Source: Deltaproteobacteria bacterium (lineage in GTDB: Bacteria > Myxococcota_A > UBA9160 > SMWR01). From it: 35,804 nucleotides of DNA. A program made the position numbers and the translations under genes. The notes beneath the pieces are model-generated. The model had not been told where the DNA came from, made no database searches, and worked only from the letters and a program-made list of their open reading frames with translations. The stretch lies in assembly GCA_019313245.1 (NCBI GenBank), contig JAFDBP010000112.1, positions 1 through 35,804 on the forward strand, written 5' to 3'. Of the stretch, positions 8,111-16,817 are shown piece after piece. Position 1 is the first letter of the stretch; the number at the start of each line of letters is the position of its first letter.

Positions 8111-8989
8111 CTAGCTCAGGATCATTCGGTCGAGCAGCATCGCGAGGAACAGCCCGAACAGGAAGAGCAGCGAGACGTGGAACATGCTGCGCGCGGCTGC
8201 TTCCGTGCGCTCGCGCAGTACGCGGACCGCCAGCCAGACGAACCAGGCGTCGAGCGGTAGCGCGGCGGCCAGGTAGATCCAGCCCAGCAGGTCGAGCAGC
8301 ACCGGGGCGAGCGTGACCGGGACGAGCGCGAGCGAGTAGAAGAGCATGCGCCAGCGCGTCGGTTGGTCGCCCACCACGCTCGGCATCATCGGTATCCCCG
8401 CGCGCTCGTAGTCGGCCTTGCGAAACAGCGCGATCGCCCAGACGTGCGGCGGTTGCCAGAAGAACACGATCGCAAACAGCAACCAGCCGGCCGCACCGAC
8501 GTGGCCATTGACGGCGGCGTCGGCGATCAGCGGAGCGGCCGCACCCGCGGCGCCGCCGATCACGGCGTTCAGCGCGCTGCGCGGCTTGATCCAGATCGTG
8601 TAGACGAAGACGTAGAACAGGATGCTCGCGACGCCGAGCGCGGCCGCCACGCTGCCCGCGACGAAGTACAGCACCGCGGTCGACGTCACGCCGAGCGCGA
8701 GTGCGAAGATCAGGGCCGCGAGCGGAGAGATCTGCTTGGAGGGCAGGGGGCGCCGACGGGTCCGATCCATCAGCAGGTCGCGGTCGCGCTCCAGGAAACA
8801 ATTGAGTGTATTGGCGGCGCCCGCCGCCAACGCAATTCCGAGCAGCGTCACCGCGGCGAACGGGAAGCCCGGCCAGCCTTCTCTCGCCATCGCCATCACG
8901 GGCAGCCCCGTGAAGATCACGAGCAGCAGCACCCTCGGTTTGGTGAGTTCGACGTAGGCGCGCAGGGTCTGGGTGGGCGGCGGGTTCAT
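8111..8989 (-). CDS. cyoE: Protoheme IX farnesyltransferase (heme O synthase)
   Basis: A 292-residue polytopic inner-membrane prenyltransferase of the UbiA family. It transfers farnesyl from farnesyl diphosphate to heme b to make heme O for terminal oxidases. The diagnostic loop is present: NCFLERDRDLLMDRTRRRPL starting at Asn63, with the aspartates that bind Mg-diphosphate. FFWQPPHVWAIALF is the second conserved block. About nine hydrophobic segments are visible. The ATG at 8989 gives MNPPPTQTLRAYVELTKPRV, the usual beginning; the frame stays open to 9079 but that extension looks unrelated. The name ctaB is also used. No oxidase genes are in the window. It lies downstream of ptsP on the same strand. 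Confidence 0.95.
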   Translation of the reverse strand: MNPPPTQTLRAYVELTKPRVLLLVIFTGLPVMAMAREGWPGFPFAAVTLLGIALAAGAANTLNCFLERDRDLLMDRTRRRPLPSKQISPLAALIFALALGVTSTAVLYFVAGSVAAALGVASILFYVFVYTIWIKPRSALNAVIGGAAGAAAPLIADAAVNGHVGAAGWLLFAIVFFWQPPHVWAIALFRKADYERAGIPMMPSVVGDQPTRWRMLFYSLALVPVTLAPVLLDLLGWIYLAAALPLDAWFVWLAVRVLRERTEAAARSMFHVSLLFLFGLFLAMLLDRMILS

Positions 8990-9145
8990 CGCTCTACTCG
9001 TACTCGATGGGCAGCTGGGATCGCCGCGGTGCGGAACGCACCTCTGCGGCCTGGGCTGAAACTGCGCAATGGGTACCACAGCGACTTCGGCGGGTCGACG
9101 GGAGCCGGCGGGCCGGCTGCGCGGCGGGCTCCTGCGGGGCGCCGC

Positions 9146-11440
9146 TCAGCGGCGCTGGAGCGTCTTGTCTACCAGGGTCTGGAGCCAGGGGCCGATGTCG
9201 GGGTGCTCGAGCAGCCCGGCGGCCCGCAAGCGGGCCGCTCCGATCCGGTGCACCTCGGCCGCGGTCCCGACCTCCTGGGCGGCGCGCACATCCGCTTCGA
9301 GATCGCCGAAATCGAGTTCGCGAATGATCTCCTTCACCAGCGGCACGGCGCTCGGAGCACTCGAGAGTTCCTGGATGCCGAGGCCGACGAGCAGCGGCAC
9401 CGCGAGCGGATTGCTCGCCATCTCGCCGCAGACCGAAATCGGGATGTCGGCCCGGGACGCCGCGCGCACGCTCGCGTCGATCAGCGAGAGCACGGCCGGG
9501 TGCAGCGGGTCGTAGATGTGGGCCACGTGTTCGTTGCCGCGATCGACCGCGAGCGTGTACTGGGTCAGGTCGTTGGTGCCGATGCTGAAGAAGTCGCACT
9601 CGCGCGCGAGCGTCTCGGCGGTGATCGCCGCCGAAGGAACCTCGATCATCAGACCCAGCGGAACGTTCTCGTCGTAGGGGATGCCGGCCCGCTTGAGTTC
9701 TTCGAGCACCTCTGCGATCAACACCTTCGCACTTCGGAGTTCGTCGACGGAGGTGATCATCGGCAGCATCAGCCGCACGTTCCCGGCCGCGCTCGCGCGA
9801 TAGATCGCGCGCAATTGCGCCTTGAAGATGCCCTGGTTGGCGAGGCTCAGCCGGATCGAGCGACAGCCGAGCTGCGGATTGTCTTCGAGTCTCAAGCTGA
9901 TGTCCGGCATCTCCTTGTCGCCGCCGAGGTCGAGGGTTCGAATCGTCACCGCGCGCGGCGCCATCGATTTCGCCACGCGCTCGTAGAGTTGGGATTGCTC
10001 CTCTTCACCCGGAAAACCGCGATGCGCGAACGCGAGCATCTCGGTGCGGAACAGGCCGATCCCCGCCGCGCCGTGCTGATTGACGAGTTGGAGATCGCTG
10101 ACCAGGCCGACGTTCGCCGTCAGGCGGATCAGGCGCCCGTCGCGCGTCTCGGAGGGGCGATTTCGCAGCGCGTCGAGGTGCTCGATCGCGACCGTGTAGC
10201 GCTTCTGGGCGCGGCGGTACTCGTAGAGCAGACCCTCGTCGGGAGAGAGGATGATCAGGCCCTCCCCACCGTCGACGATCGCCGTCTCACCCGTGCGAGC
10301 GGCCGCCTGGATTCCCGGAATGCCCGTCAGCGCCGGGACTTCGAGCGTTCGCGCGAAGATCGCGCCGTGCGAGGTCGGGCCACCGTGCTCCGACACGATC
10401 GCCGCGATCTTTTCGACTTCGAGCCGCGCGAACATGCCCGGCAACAGGTTGCTCGCCACCACGATCGCGCCCTTGTCGAGCGGTGTCATGTGGTCGCGCT
10501 CGCCGAGCAGGCTTTCCATCACGCGCTGGCCGACGTCTTCGATGTCGTTGACGCGCTCGCGGAAGTAGGGGTCCGACATGCGCTGGAAGGTGTTGCGGTA
10601 GGTGCCGATCACGTTCGTCAGCGCGGTGAGTGCGTTGCCCGTGGCGAGCGCTTCCCGACGCAACTTCGCGACGAATCCCTTGTCCTCGAGAATCTGGATG
10701 TGGGTCTGGAAGACCGCGGCCAGGTCGAGCCCGAACTTGGACCCGAGCTTCTCGCGCATCCCGTCGAGTTCGCGACGCGCTTCGCCGATCGCGTCCATCA
10801 GTTCCTCGACTTCGCGCTCGGGATCCCCGTTGGGCGTGTAGTCGAGCCGCTCGAGATCGAGCGGGGTCTCGAGCCGATAGATGGTGCCGATCGCGATGCC
10901 GCGCGACGTCGGAATCCCCCGGTGCTCGATGTTCCGCTCCTCGCGATCCGAGGCGAGGCCCTCCAACCCCTCGAGATCCGCGGCCGTCGCCGAGGCGTCC
11001 TCGTCCGAGAGCCCCACGAGCGCGAGCAAGCGCGCGTTGATCACCACCGGCGCGATCAACTGCGCGCAGGTTCGGAAAATTTCGACTTCATTGGAATCGA
11101 ATTCCCGCGGCTCGATGGTCTGTACCGCGAGTACGCCGATCGTCGCGCCCCGGACGATCATCGGGACCGCCATGAAGGATTCGAAGCGCTCCTCGCCCGT
11201 CTCGGGGAAGTATTTGTACTGCTCGTGTTGGCGGGCATGGACGGTCACGACCGGCTGGCCCGTGGTCGCGGCCAGCCCCACCAACCCCTCGCCATGGGGC
11301 AGGGACACCTGGCTCACGGAGTCCTGGTAGAGGCCGATCGTCGCCTCGAGCCTGAGTTCGTTGGTGGCCGTATCGGTCAGGTAGAGCGAGCAGGCGTCCG
11401 CGTCGAGTCGCTTGGCGACGAGTTCGACGACATTGCTCAA
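9146..11440 (-). CDS. ptsP: GAF-domain phosphoenolpyruvate-protein phosphotransferase (enzyme I-Ntr)
   Basis: A 764-residue enzyme that transfers phosphate from PEP to a PTS phosphocarrier. Residues about 1-145 are a GAF sensor domain. The rest is enzyme I: phosphohistidine block GGPTSHGAIFAR (His358), then the PEP-binding TIM barrel with GLFRTEMLAF, RTLDLGGDK, LMIEVPSA and GTNDLTQYTLAVDR. The annotated start is a TTG at 11440, the only usual start codon in frame. However, the frame continues upstream to a stop and encodes PNRVTLLADVAEIVSRSHGL, which looks like the usual start of these GAF domains. The true start may therefore be an ATT near 11512, preceded by GGGAG, or an ATG put out of frame by one extra base. 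HPr and EIIA-Ntr genes are not in the window. Confidence 0.93.
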   Translation of the reverse strand: MSNVVELVAKRLDADACSLYLTDTATNELRLEATIGLYQDSVSQVSLPHGEGLVGLAATTGQPVVTVHARQHEQYKYFPETGEERFESFMAVPMIVRGATIGVLAVQTIEPREFDSNEVEIFRTCAQLIAPVVINARLLALVGLSDEDASATAADLEGLEGLASDREERNIEHRGIPTSRGIAIGTIYRLETPLDLERLDYTPNGDPEREVEELMDAIGEARRELDGMREKLGSKFGLDLAAVFQTHIQILEDKGFVAKLRREALATGNALTALTNVIGTYRNTFQRMSDPYFRERVNDIEDVGQRVMESLLGERDHMTPLDKGAIVVASNLLPGMFARLEVEKIAAIVSEHGGPTSHGAIFARTLEVPALTGIPGIQAAARTGETAIVDGGEGLIILSPDEGLLYEYRRAQKRYTVAIEHLDALRNRPSETRDGRLIRLTANVGLVSDLQLVNQHGAAGIGLFRTEMLAFAHRGFPGEEEQSQLYERVAKSMAPRAVTIRTLDLGGDKEMPDISLRLEDNPQLGCRSIRLSLANQGIFKAQLRAIYRASAAGNVRLMLPMITSVDELRSAKVLIAEVLEELKRAGIPYDENVPLGLMIEVPSAAITAETLARECDFFSIGTNDLTQYTLAVDRGNEHVAHIYDPLHPAVLSLIDASVRAASRADIPISVCGEMASNPLAVPLLVGLGIQELSSAPSAVPLVKEIIRELDFGDLEADVRAAQEVGTAAEVHRIGAARLRAAGLLEHPDIGPWLQTLVDKTLQRR

Positions 11441-11649
11441 GGTCTCACCGAGGCCGTGAGATCGCGAGACGATCTCGGCGACATCGGCCAGCAGCGTGAC
11501 GCGATTCGGAATGGCGCATCTCCCGCGGGTTGGTCACCCGAGCAGCGATGCGGCCATGTTACCGAAGTCCGGAGCGGTTCAGGAAACCGGGGAGGGGCTT
11601 TCCTCGACGAGCTGAGGTCCGCATCCGTCGAGAGACGGAGAGGGGAGGA

Positions 11650-11910
11650 TCAGAATGAGGACGGGTTATTGGGCTCTGTGGTCCGATAAGCCGACGGGAA
11701 TACCTGGTCCTTGTCTTCGAAACGCAAGCCGAGAGCGAGCAGGATCTTCCGCTTGGTGTCCATGCGGCAGTTCATACCCTTTTCGACACTGTGGATCGTC
11801 CGGAGCGCGACCTTCGCTTTGCGCGCGAGCTGGGCCTGGGTCATCAAGCGATTTTCTCGAAGCTCCCGAACGCGATTCTTTCGAACCGGGTGCGATTCAT
11901 TAACTTCCAC
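11650..11910 (-). CDS. Small XRE-family helix-turn-helix regulator
   Basis: An 86-residue protein consisting almost only of a Cro/C1-type HTH. Residues about 14-60 read RELRENRLMTQAQLARKAKV...TIHSVEKG, the usual five-helix pattern. The start is a GTG at 11910 preceded by AAGGAG. It probably acts as a cytoplasmic DNA-binding repressor. It lies upstream of ptsP on the same strand (137 bp from the possible ptsP start at 11512) and is divergent from the AsmA-like gene. A small palindrome, CGAGAGCTTCTCG (about 11942-11954), lies about 30 bp upstream of its start and could be its own operator. Confidence 0.85.
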   Translation of the reverse strand: MEVNESHPVRKNRVRELRENRLMTQAQLARKAKVALRTIHSVEKGMNCRMDTKRKILLALGLRFEDKDQVFPSAYRTTEPNNPSSF

Positions 11911-12164
11911 ACTGCACTCCTTGCTCGACAGCTCTGACTCCGAGAGCTTCTCGAAGCGGGGTCAACTTTCCGTCGTTTCGACCGATCGCAGGATTTCTTT
12001 AGTGAGAATGCGAGCTTGGAGCAGTTGGCTCGTCGGAATTGCGAGCGTCGAGATAGTGCTAGAGCCGCCGGGGGATGCGCGATAAGGCGCGCAAAAGCGG
12101 CGTGTGGGTGAACATCAAGTTGGGTTCGCGGATAGGCAGCAGGTGCGCCGATGAGTGCGTATAG

Positions 12165-14891
12165 GTGGATGGGGGGGAGATCGTGAGGCGCTATCGAAGC
12201 CTGATCGTCGCTGCCCTGCTGCTGGTCGCCGCGGTCGCAGGGCTGGTCGGCTGGCTGCTGATCCGGGAGGTCTCGCCCCAGTTCCTGCTGGCCGAGCTCG
12301 AAGAGCGGCTTTCGGCCGCCCTCGCCACTCCCGTAACCATCGAAAGCATAAAGGTTTCTTCGGGTGGCTGGATCGAGCTGGACGCCCGCGAGATCCGCGC
12401 CTGGCCGGGTGGGGAAGGCTCCGGGCTGGAGATTCCGCACGCGGTCGGCTCGATCGACCCGCTGGCGCTGCTCTTCGGCAAATTTCGCCTGCGGCGGTTG
12501 GATTTCGTGGGAGCGGTGCTGCGGACCGGGGTGATCGAGCGGTCGCCCGAATTCGCCCGATTGGCCCCCGATCGGGCCGCCGGATCGGGGATCCAGCACC
12601 CCCGCGAGCTGCTGCGCCCGCTGATCGCGCTCGAAATCGCCGTCCGCTATCTGCTCGAATCCCCGCGGCTCGCCAGCGTGCTCGAGCTCGAGGACGCGCG
12701 GCTCGAGCTCGACCCGCTCGACCCCTACCGCTCGGTCCCGATGGAGCTGCTCGCGCTGAACGCCCGGCTCGTCCACCACCGCTTCAGCGGCGAGAGCCGG
12801 CTCTCTCTGCGCGGTCGGTTGGTGGAGGGAGAGCGCGACCTCGGCGCCATCGCGTTGAGCGGCGAGCGCAGCCGCAGCGGGCGCATGCGGATCTCGTTGA
12901 AGCTCGAATCGTTGGCGCTGGGGATCAGTGACTCCTACGTGAGCGATCTCGGTTCCGATGCGCGGATCGACGGCAGCATGAGCGGTGAGATCGTCTACGA
13001 GACCCCCGAGCCCGGCAGCGGCCACCTCCAAATCGACCTGGTCTGCGAGCGCCTGCGAAGCGCGGTTCCCGCGGTCGATGGCGGCCCGCGCGAGCGCAGC
13101 GAGCTTCCGAGAGTCGACGTGAGCGCGAGCCTCGTGATCACGCCCCAGAGCATCGCGGCCCACGAGGTACTCATCGCCACCCCGCAAACTGCGCTGCGGA
13201 TGAGCGGCATGGTCGCGCGGCCGCTCCAGAGTGCGTCGCTGGCGGATCTCTCGCTCGAGTTCGACGAGGTACAGGTCTCGCAGGTTCGACATCTGATCGC
13301 TTGGCTACCCGAAATCAAACGCGAAGAGGCGGCGGCGGTCGTGGCCCCGCTGAAGAGCGGCCGGCTCGTCTCGCTGCGCGCGAGCGGCGGCGCCACACTG
13401 GACGGTTGGCAGGCTTTTCTGGCCGGGCGAACGCGCACCATGCCGGAAGATTTCCGCCTCGGCGCCGAGCTCGCGGATACCGTGATCTGGGTCGGCGAAT
13501 CCGATCGGATCGAGCAGCTCAGCGGACGCATGCAGTGGATCGGTTCGCGGGTCGAGGCGATCGGGGTGACGGCGTTGCTCAACGGCTCTCCGCTGCCGAG
13601 CCTGGATCTCAACATCGACGGGTTTCCGAATTTCTTCGCGGCTGATCCAGCCAATCGACAGATCACTTCCGGCGGAGAACCGCTGGTCGGGCTGGCGACT
13701 CTCTGGGACACCCTGCGCCCGCCGCCCGCCGCGGATTCAGCGGATTCGGGCATGTCGATCGAACTCCAGCTCGACTACCTCGATCACCCGATGTTTCTGT
13801 GGCCGATCCGAGATCTCCAGCTCGCGATCGAAACCGAGGCTCGGGGTCTGCACGTCGAGAAGGTTCGCGGCAACTGGGCGGGCGTTCCGATCGACGGAAA
13901 GATCGGGTGGTTCTTTCATCCCGAAGAGCGCGTCAGTGTCGCGGTTTCTGCGGGCCTGCCGAGTGATCGCCCCTCCGATCCGATTCCGCACGACAGTTGG
14001 GCGCGCGGCCGCTTCTCGGTCGGGCCGATTGCGGGCGAGCGTTGGCGGCAAAGCGCCGCCAGCGGCGAATTCGAAGCGTCGGCCGATCGCGTCCGAATTC
14101 GCAAGCTCGCAATCAATCTCGAACCGTCCGGGTTGGTCGACGCGAATGCGCGGCTTCACCTCTCGGAAGTCGGCGAGGTTCCCTTCCAATTGAGTTTCGA
14201 CTTGAAGGGGGGAGATGCGCTCGCGGTCGGCAGATTGTTCGGGCTGCCGCCGAACCAGATCAACGGCGACGTCGATCTCGCGGGCAGCTTCGACGGCACC
14301 CTGCGTTCCGATACATCGATCTACGCCAAACTCCGCGGCCTGATGGACGTGAATGCCACCGATGGCGCAATCCGCAAGAAAGCGCCCCCCGTGGTTGCGA
14401 TCTCCGAAGCGAGCGAAACCCTGGAAGACTTCGATCCCAGCGAGGTGATCCGTTACAACAACCTCCACATGGTTCTCGAATTCCACGACGGCCGGCTGCA
14501 GACGGAAGGACTTTCGATGGAGGGGCCCGAACTCGGCGTGCTCGCTTCGGGCGGCGTCGAACTCATGACCGAGGGCAAGCCGATGGACGGGAAGGTCGCG
14601 CTCTTCCTGTTCCCCAAACTCGACAGCGTGCTCGGAAAGATTCCGATCTTGAATCTGATCCTGCTCGGGACCGACTCCAATCTCGTGGCCACCTACTATC
14701 ACGTGACCGGGCCCTGGGGGCAGCCCGAGGTCAAACCGATCCTGCTGCCGGGATCGGCGGGGCCCACGAGCGTCGTGCTCCAGGGCGTTCCCATGTTCGT
14801 CACTCGCGGCTTCAAGGCCCTCGGGTCGCTGATCCGCCCCGAATCGCCCGAAGCCGACGATCCCCCCCCCGCCGAATCCGCCACACCCTAG
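12165..14891 (+). CDS. AsmA-like large envelope protein
   Basis: A 908-residue protein with one N-terminal membrane segment (about residues 13-34, LIVAALLLVAAVAGLVGWLL) and then a long periplasmic region of repeated beta-strand patterns. That architecture belongs to the AsmA/YhdP/TamB group. The C-terminus (about 700-885) resembles the AsmA-like C-terminal domain, with the LEFHDGRLQTEGLSMEGPEL and KVALFLFPKLDSVLGKIPIL blocks and ending in VTGPWGQPEVKPI. Family members are proposed to move phospholipid between the inner and outer membranes. Starts at GTG 12165 or GTG 12183 are both possible; the G-run ribosome site is very close to the second. The next gene follows within 100 bp. Confidence 0.8.
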   Translation: MDGGEIVRRYRSLIVAALLLVAAVAGLVGWLLIREVSPQFLLAELEERLSAALATPVTIESIKVSSGGWIELDAREIRAWPGGEGSGLEIPHAVGSIDPLALLFGKFRLRRLDFVGAVLRTGVIERSPEFARLAPDRAAGSGIQHPRELLRPLIALEIAVRYLLESPRLASVLELEDARLELDPLDPYRSVPMELLALNARLVHHRFSGESRLSLRGRLVEGERDLGAIALSGERSRSGRMRISLKLESLALGISDSYVSDLGSDARIDGSMSGEIVYETPEPGSGHLQIDLVCERLRSAVPAVDGGPRERSELPRVDVSASLVITPQSIAAHEVLIATPQTALRMSGMVARPLQSASLADLSLEFDEVQVSQVRHLIAWLPEIKREEAAAVVAPLKSGRLVSLRASGGATLDGWQAFLAGRTRTMPEDFRLGAELADTVIWVGESDRIEQLSGRMQWIGSRVEAIGVTALLNGSPLPSLDLNIDGFPNFFAADPANRQITSGGEPLVGLATLWDTLRPPPAADSADSGMSIELQLDYLDHPMFLWPIRDLQLAIETEARGLHVEKVRGNWAGVPIDGKIGWFFHPEERVSVAVSAGLPSDRPSDPIPHDSWARGRFSVGPIAGERWRQSAASGEFEASADRVRIRKLAINLEPSGLVDANARLHLSEVGEVPFQLSFDLKGGDALAVGRLFGLPPNQINGDVDLAGSFDGTLRSDTSIYAKLRGLMDVNATDGAIRKKAPPVVAISEASETLEDFDPSEVIRYNNLHMVLEFHDGRLQTEGLSMEGPELGVLASGGVELMTEGKPMDGKVALFLFPKLDSVLGKIPILNLILLGTDSNLVATYYHVTGPWGQPEVKPILLPGSAGPTSVVLQGVPMFVTRGFKALGSLIRPESPEADDPPPAESATP

Positions 14892-14990
14892 TGGAAGCAG
14901 GCGGGGACGTTGGTGAATATTCACCCCCGAATCGGCTCGCTGACGCCGGGGGGTGTTCAGATTGGGCGGCTTCGTGACGATATTCTCGCC

Positions 14991-15587
14991 ATGGGCCGCT
15001 TCCTGTTCTTCATCCTGCTCGTGGGGACCGGCTGGTTTCTGCTGAACGTGATCGGTGTATCGATCGATCCGCGCGGCGTCGGAACCTCGATCGAAGGCCG
15101 CAACGTCACCCTGGATGCGGACCAGCTCGAAGCCCGTTACAGCGTGGTCGGCTCGCTTCAGGAGTCGTACATGCTGTTTGGCGGCGATGTCCAGCAGCGG
15201 CGCAACAGCATCACCCACGCGACCGCGGCGGGCCTGCCGATTCGCAACGCGCGCGCGATCTCTGCGGTCTACCCCGACTTTCACATGTGTAAGTCGCCCG
15301 GCGCCAAACAGGCGATGCAACACACGAAGACGCTGAGTTTCGTCGCGGCCGATCGGGCCGCGCTCAATACGCTCATCGACGCGGTGGATCTGTTCAAGGA
15401 CAGGCTCCAGAGCGGTGGCGAGCGAACCTGCATCAGCGTGACCGGCGCGCCGCTCTCATTGGAGTCCGTCGTGGTCGTGGAAAACGGCGCGGACATCACC
15501 CGCGATGTCGCGGGCGCGGTCAACCAGACCAAACTCGTGCTCGCGCAGAGCGTTCAGATCCAGGACTGCCAGCCACTCTTGCGCTGA
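14991..15587 (+). CDS. Membrane-anchored hypothetical protein
   Basis: A 198-residue protein starting with MGRFLFFILLVGTGWFLLNVI, a signal anchor or uncleaved signal peptide. The remainder (about 25-198) should lie in the periplasm, with cysteines in FHMCKSP, ERTCIS and IQDCQP that might form disulfides. I do not recognise the family. An upstream TTG (14910) would add 27 residues before the hydrophobic segment, which looks less natural. Neither start has a good ribosome site. The position just after the AsmA-like gene on the same strand suggests a shared transcript and perhaps a shared envelope role. Confidence 0.65.
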   Translation: MGRFLFFILLVGTGWFLLNVIGVSIDPRGVGTSIEGRNVTLDADQLEARYSVVGSLQESYMLFGGDVQQRRNSITHATAAGLPIRNARAISAVYPDFHMCKSPGAKQAMQHTKTLSFVAADRAALNTLIDAVDLFKDRLQSGGERTCISVTGAPLSLESVVVVENGADITRDVAGAVNQTKLVLAQSVQIQDCQPLLR

Positions 15588-15757
15588 GCCGCTCGACTGC
15601 GCGCGCGGCGATGCGACCGGTCGGTTTCCGTCGCGCAGCTCCCAGCCGCTCGCCGCCCAACCGCCGCGATCCGCAGCGCGACTGCGCGCGCACGCTCGGG
15701 CCGCGATTTCGGTAGGCTCCCGCGAACACCCGCGCGATCCGAACAGGAGGCAGCCCC

Positions 15758-16495
15758 ATGCGTTTCACCGACGCGATCCGTCGCAATGCGCTTTCGATTT
15801 CACTGCTCGGGCTCTCGTGCCTGGCCGTCGCCGGCGCGAGCGGCGCGCGGGCGCCCGCGAAACCCGGCGAAGACAGTGTGCGCCCCGGTGTCAACGAGCG
15901 TTTTCTGTCGCAAGACCTCGACGTCGCGGAATTCGTCGAGATCTTCGAGGGCGAGTCGCGGGAAGTGTCCGTTCATCGCGAGCGCATCGCCAGGGCGCTC
16001 GAGGTCTCGGCGGGCATGCAGGTCGCCGACATCGGTGCCGGAACCGGCCTCTTCCTGCCCGACTTCGACCGCGCGGTGGGCGCCGAGGGCCGCGTCTACG
16101 CGGTCGAGATCGCTCCGAAGTTTCTCGCGCACCTGCGCGAGCGCGCCGAGCGCGAGAAGCTCGCGCGCGTGGAGGTGGTCGAAGGCCGCGAAGATGCGGT
16201 CGCACTTCCCGCGGCGTCGGTCGACCTCGCCTTCGTGTGCGACACCTATCACCACTTCGAATACCCCCGATCGACGCTCGCCAGCCTCTACTCCGCGATC
16301 CGACCCGGCGGCTCTCTCGTGATCCTCGATTTCGAGCGCATTCCCGGCAAGTCGTCGAAATGGGTGATGGAGCACGTGCGCGCGGGCAAGCGCGAGTTTC
16401 GCCGCGAGATCGAGGCCGCGGGCTTCGAGTTCGAGCGCGAAATCGAGGTCGAGGGACTGAAGGAGAACTACGTCATCCGCTTCCGGCGTCCATGA
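15758..16495 (+). CDS. Exported class I SAM-dependent methyltransferase-like protein
   Basis: A 245-residue protein with a strong Shine-Dalgarno site (AGGAGG) before the ATG. Residues about 1-32 look like a cleavable signal peptide (RRNALSISLLGLSCLAVAGA). The mature part has the Rossmann methyltransferase motifs: motif I VADIGAGTGLFLP (89-101), the acidic loop YAVEIAPKF, post-motif blocks VEVVEGREDAVALP and CDTYHHFEYP, and a final FRREIEAAGFEFEREIEV region. Methyltransferases are normally cytoplasmic because SAM is there, so a signal peptide is odd. The substrate cannot be read from the sequence. Confidence 0.85.
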   Translation: MRFTDAIRRNALSISLLGLSCLAVAGASGARAPAKPGEDSVRPGVNERFLSQDLDVAEFVEIFEGESREVSVHRERIARALEVSAGMQVADIGAGTGLFLPDFDRAVGAEGRVYAVEIAPKFLAHLRERAEREKLARVEVVEGREDAVALPAASVDLAFVCDTYHHFEYPRSTLASLYSAIRPGGSLVILDFERIPGKSSKWVMEHVRAGKREFRREIEAAGFEFEREIEVEGLKENYVIRFRRP

Positions 16496-16817
16496 CTCGT
16501 TTGGCGCTTCACCGCAGGTCGCTGAATCAGCGGCTTCTTTGCCGCCTCGGATCACCCGGATGTCGTAACAAAGAATCGCGCGGACGTCGGCGCCGGCTCG
16601 ATCGGCGCCTGACTCTGCGAGCCACGAGCCGCCTCCGCTGAGCGCTAGATCCCCGCGATTTGCCGACGAAGAGATCGCAGATCAGCTTTACGACTTGCTC
16701 GGCTGTTTTCGCTCGAAATGTGGTGAAGCACACGCGGAAAATACTCTGCGCACTGCGGTGTCGAACGGCGCAGTATCTCCTAAGCTCCCCGTCCCAGTTC
16801 AGTAGAGGAGTGAGGCA
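16496..16817. other. Intergenic region upstream of the sulfatase
   Basis: No gene is visible. A stem-loop with 6-bp arms (CTGCGC at 16746-16751, GCGCAG at 16768-16773) and flanking ATA/TAT lies about 45 bp before the sulfatase start. It could be a regulatory or mRNA structure. No convincing promoter boxes were found. Confidence 0.4.

Noticed and set aside
8363-11689. An 1108-codon open frame on the plus strand, antisense to heme O synthase and ptsP
   Set aside because: It is an antisense shadow caused by high GC at third positions. Its translation is low-complexity (Arg, Asp, His, Val) with no family pattern, while both minus-strand genes have complete catalytic motifs.
11844-13292. A 482-codon minus-strand frame over the AsmA-like gene
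   Set aside because: Shadow composition, and it overlaps the XRE gene at its end. The plus-strand protein has a proper membrane anchor and family pattern.
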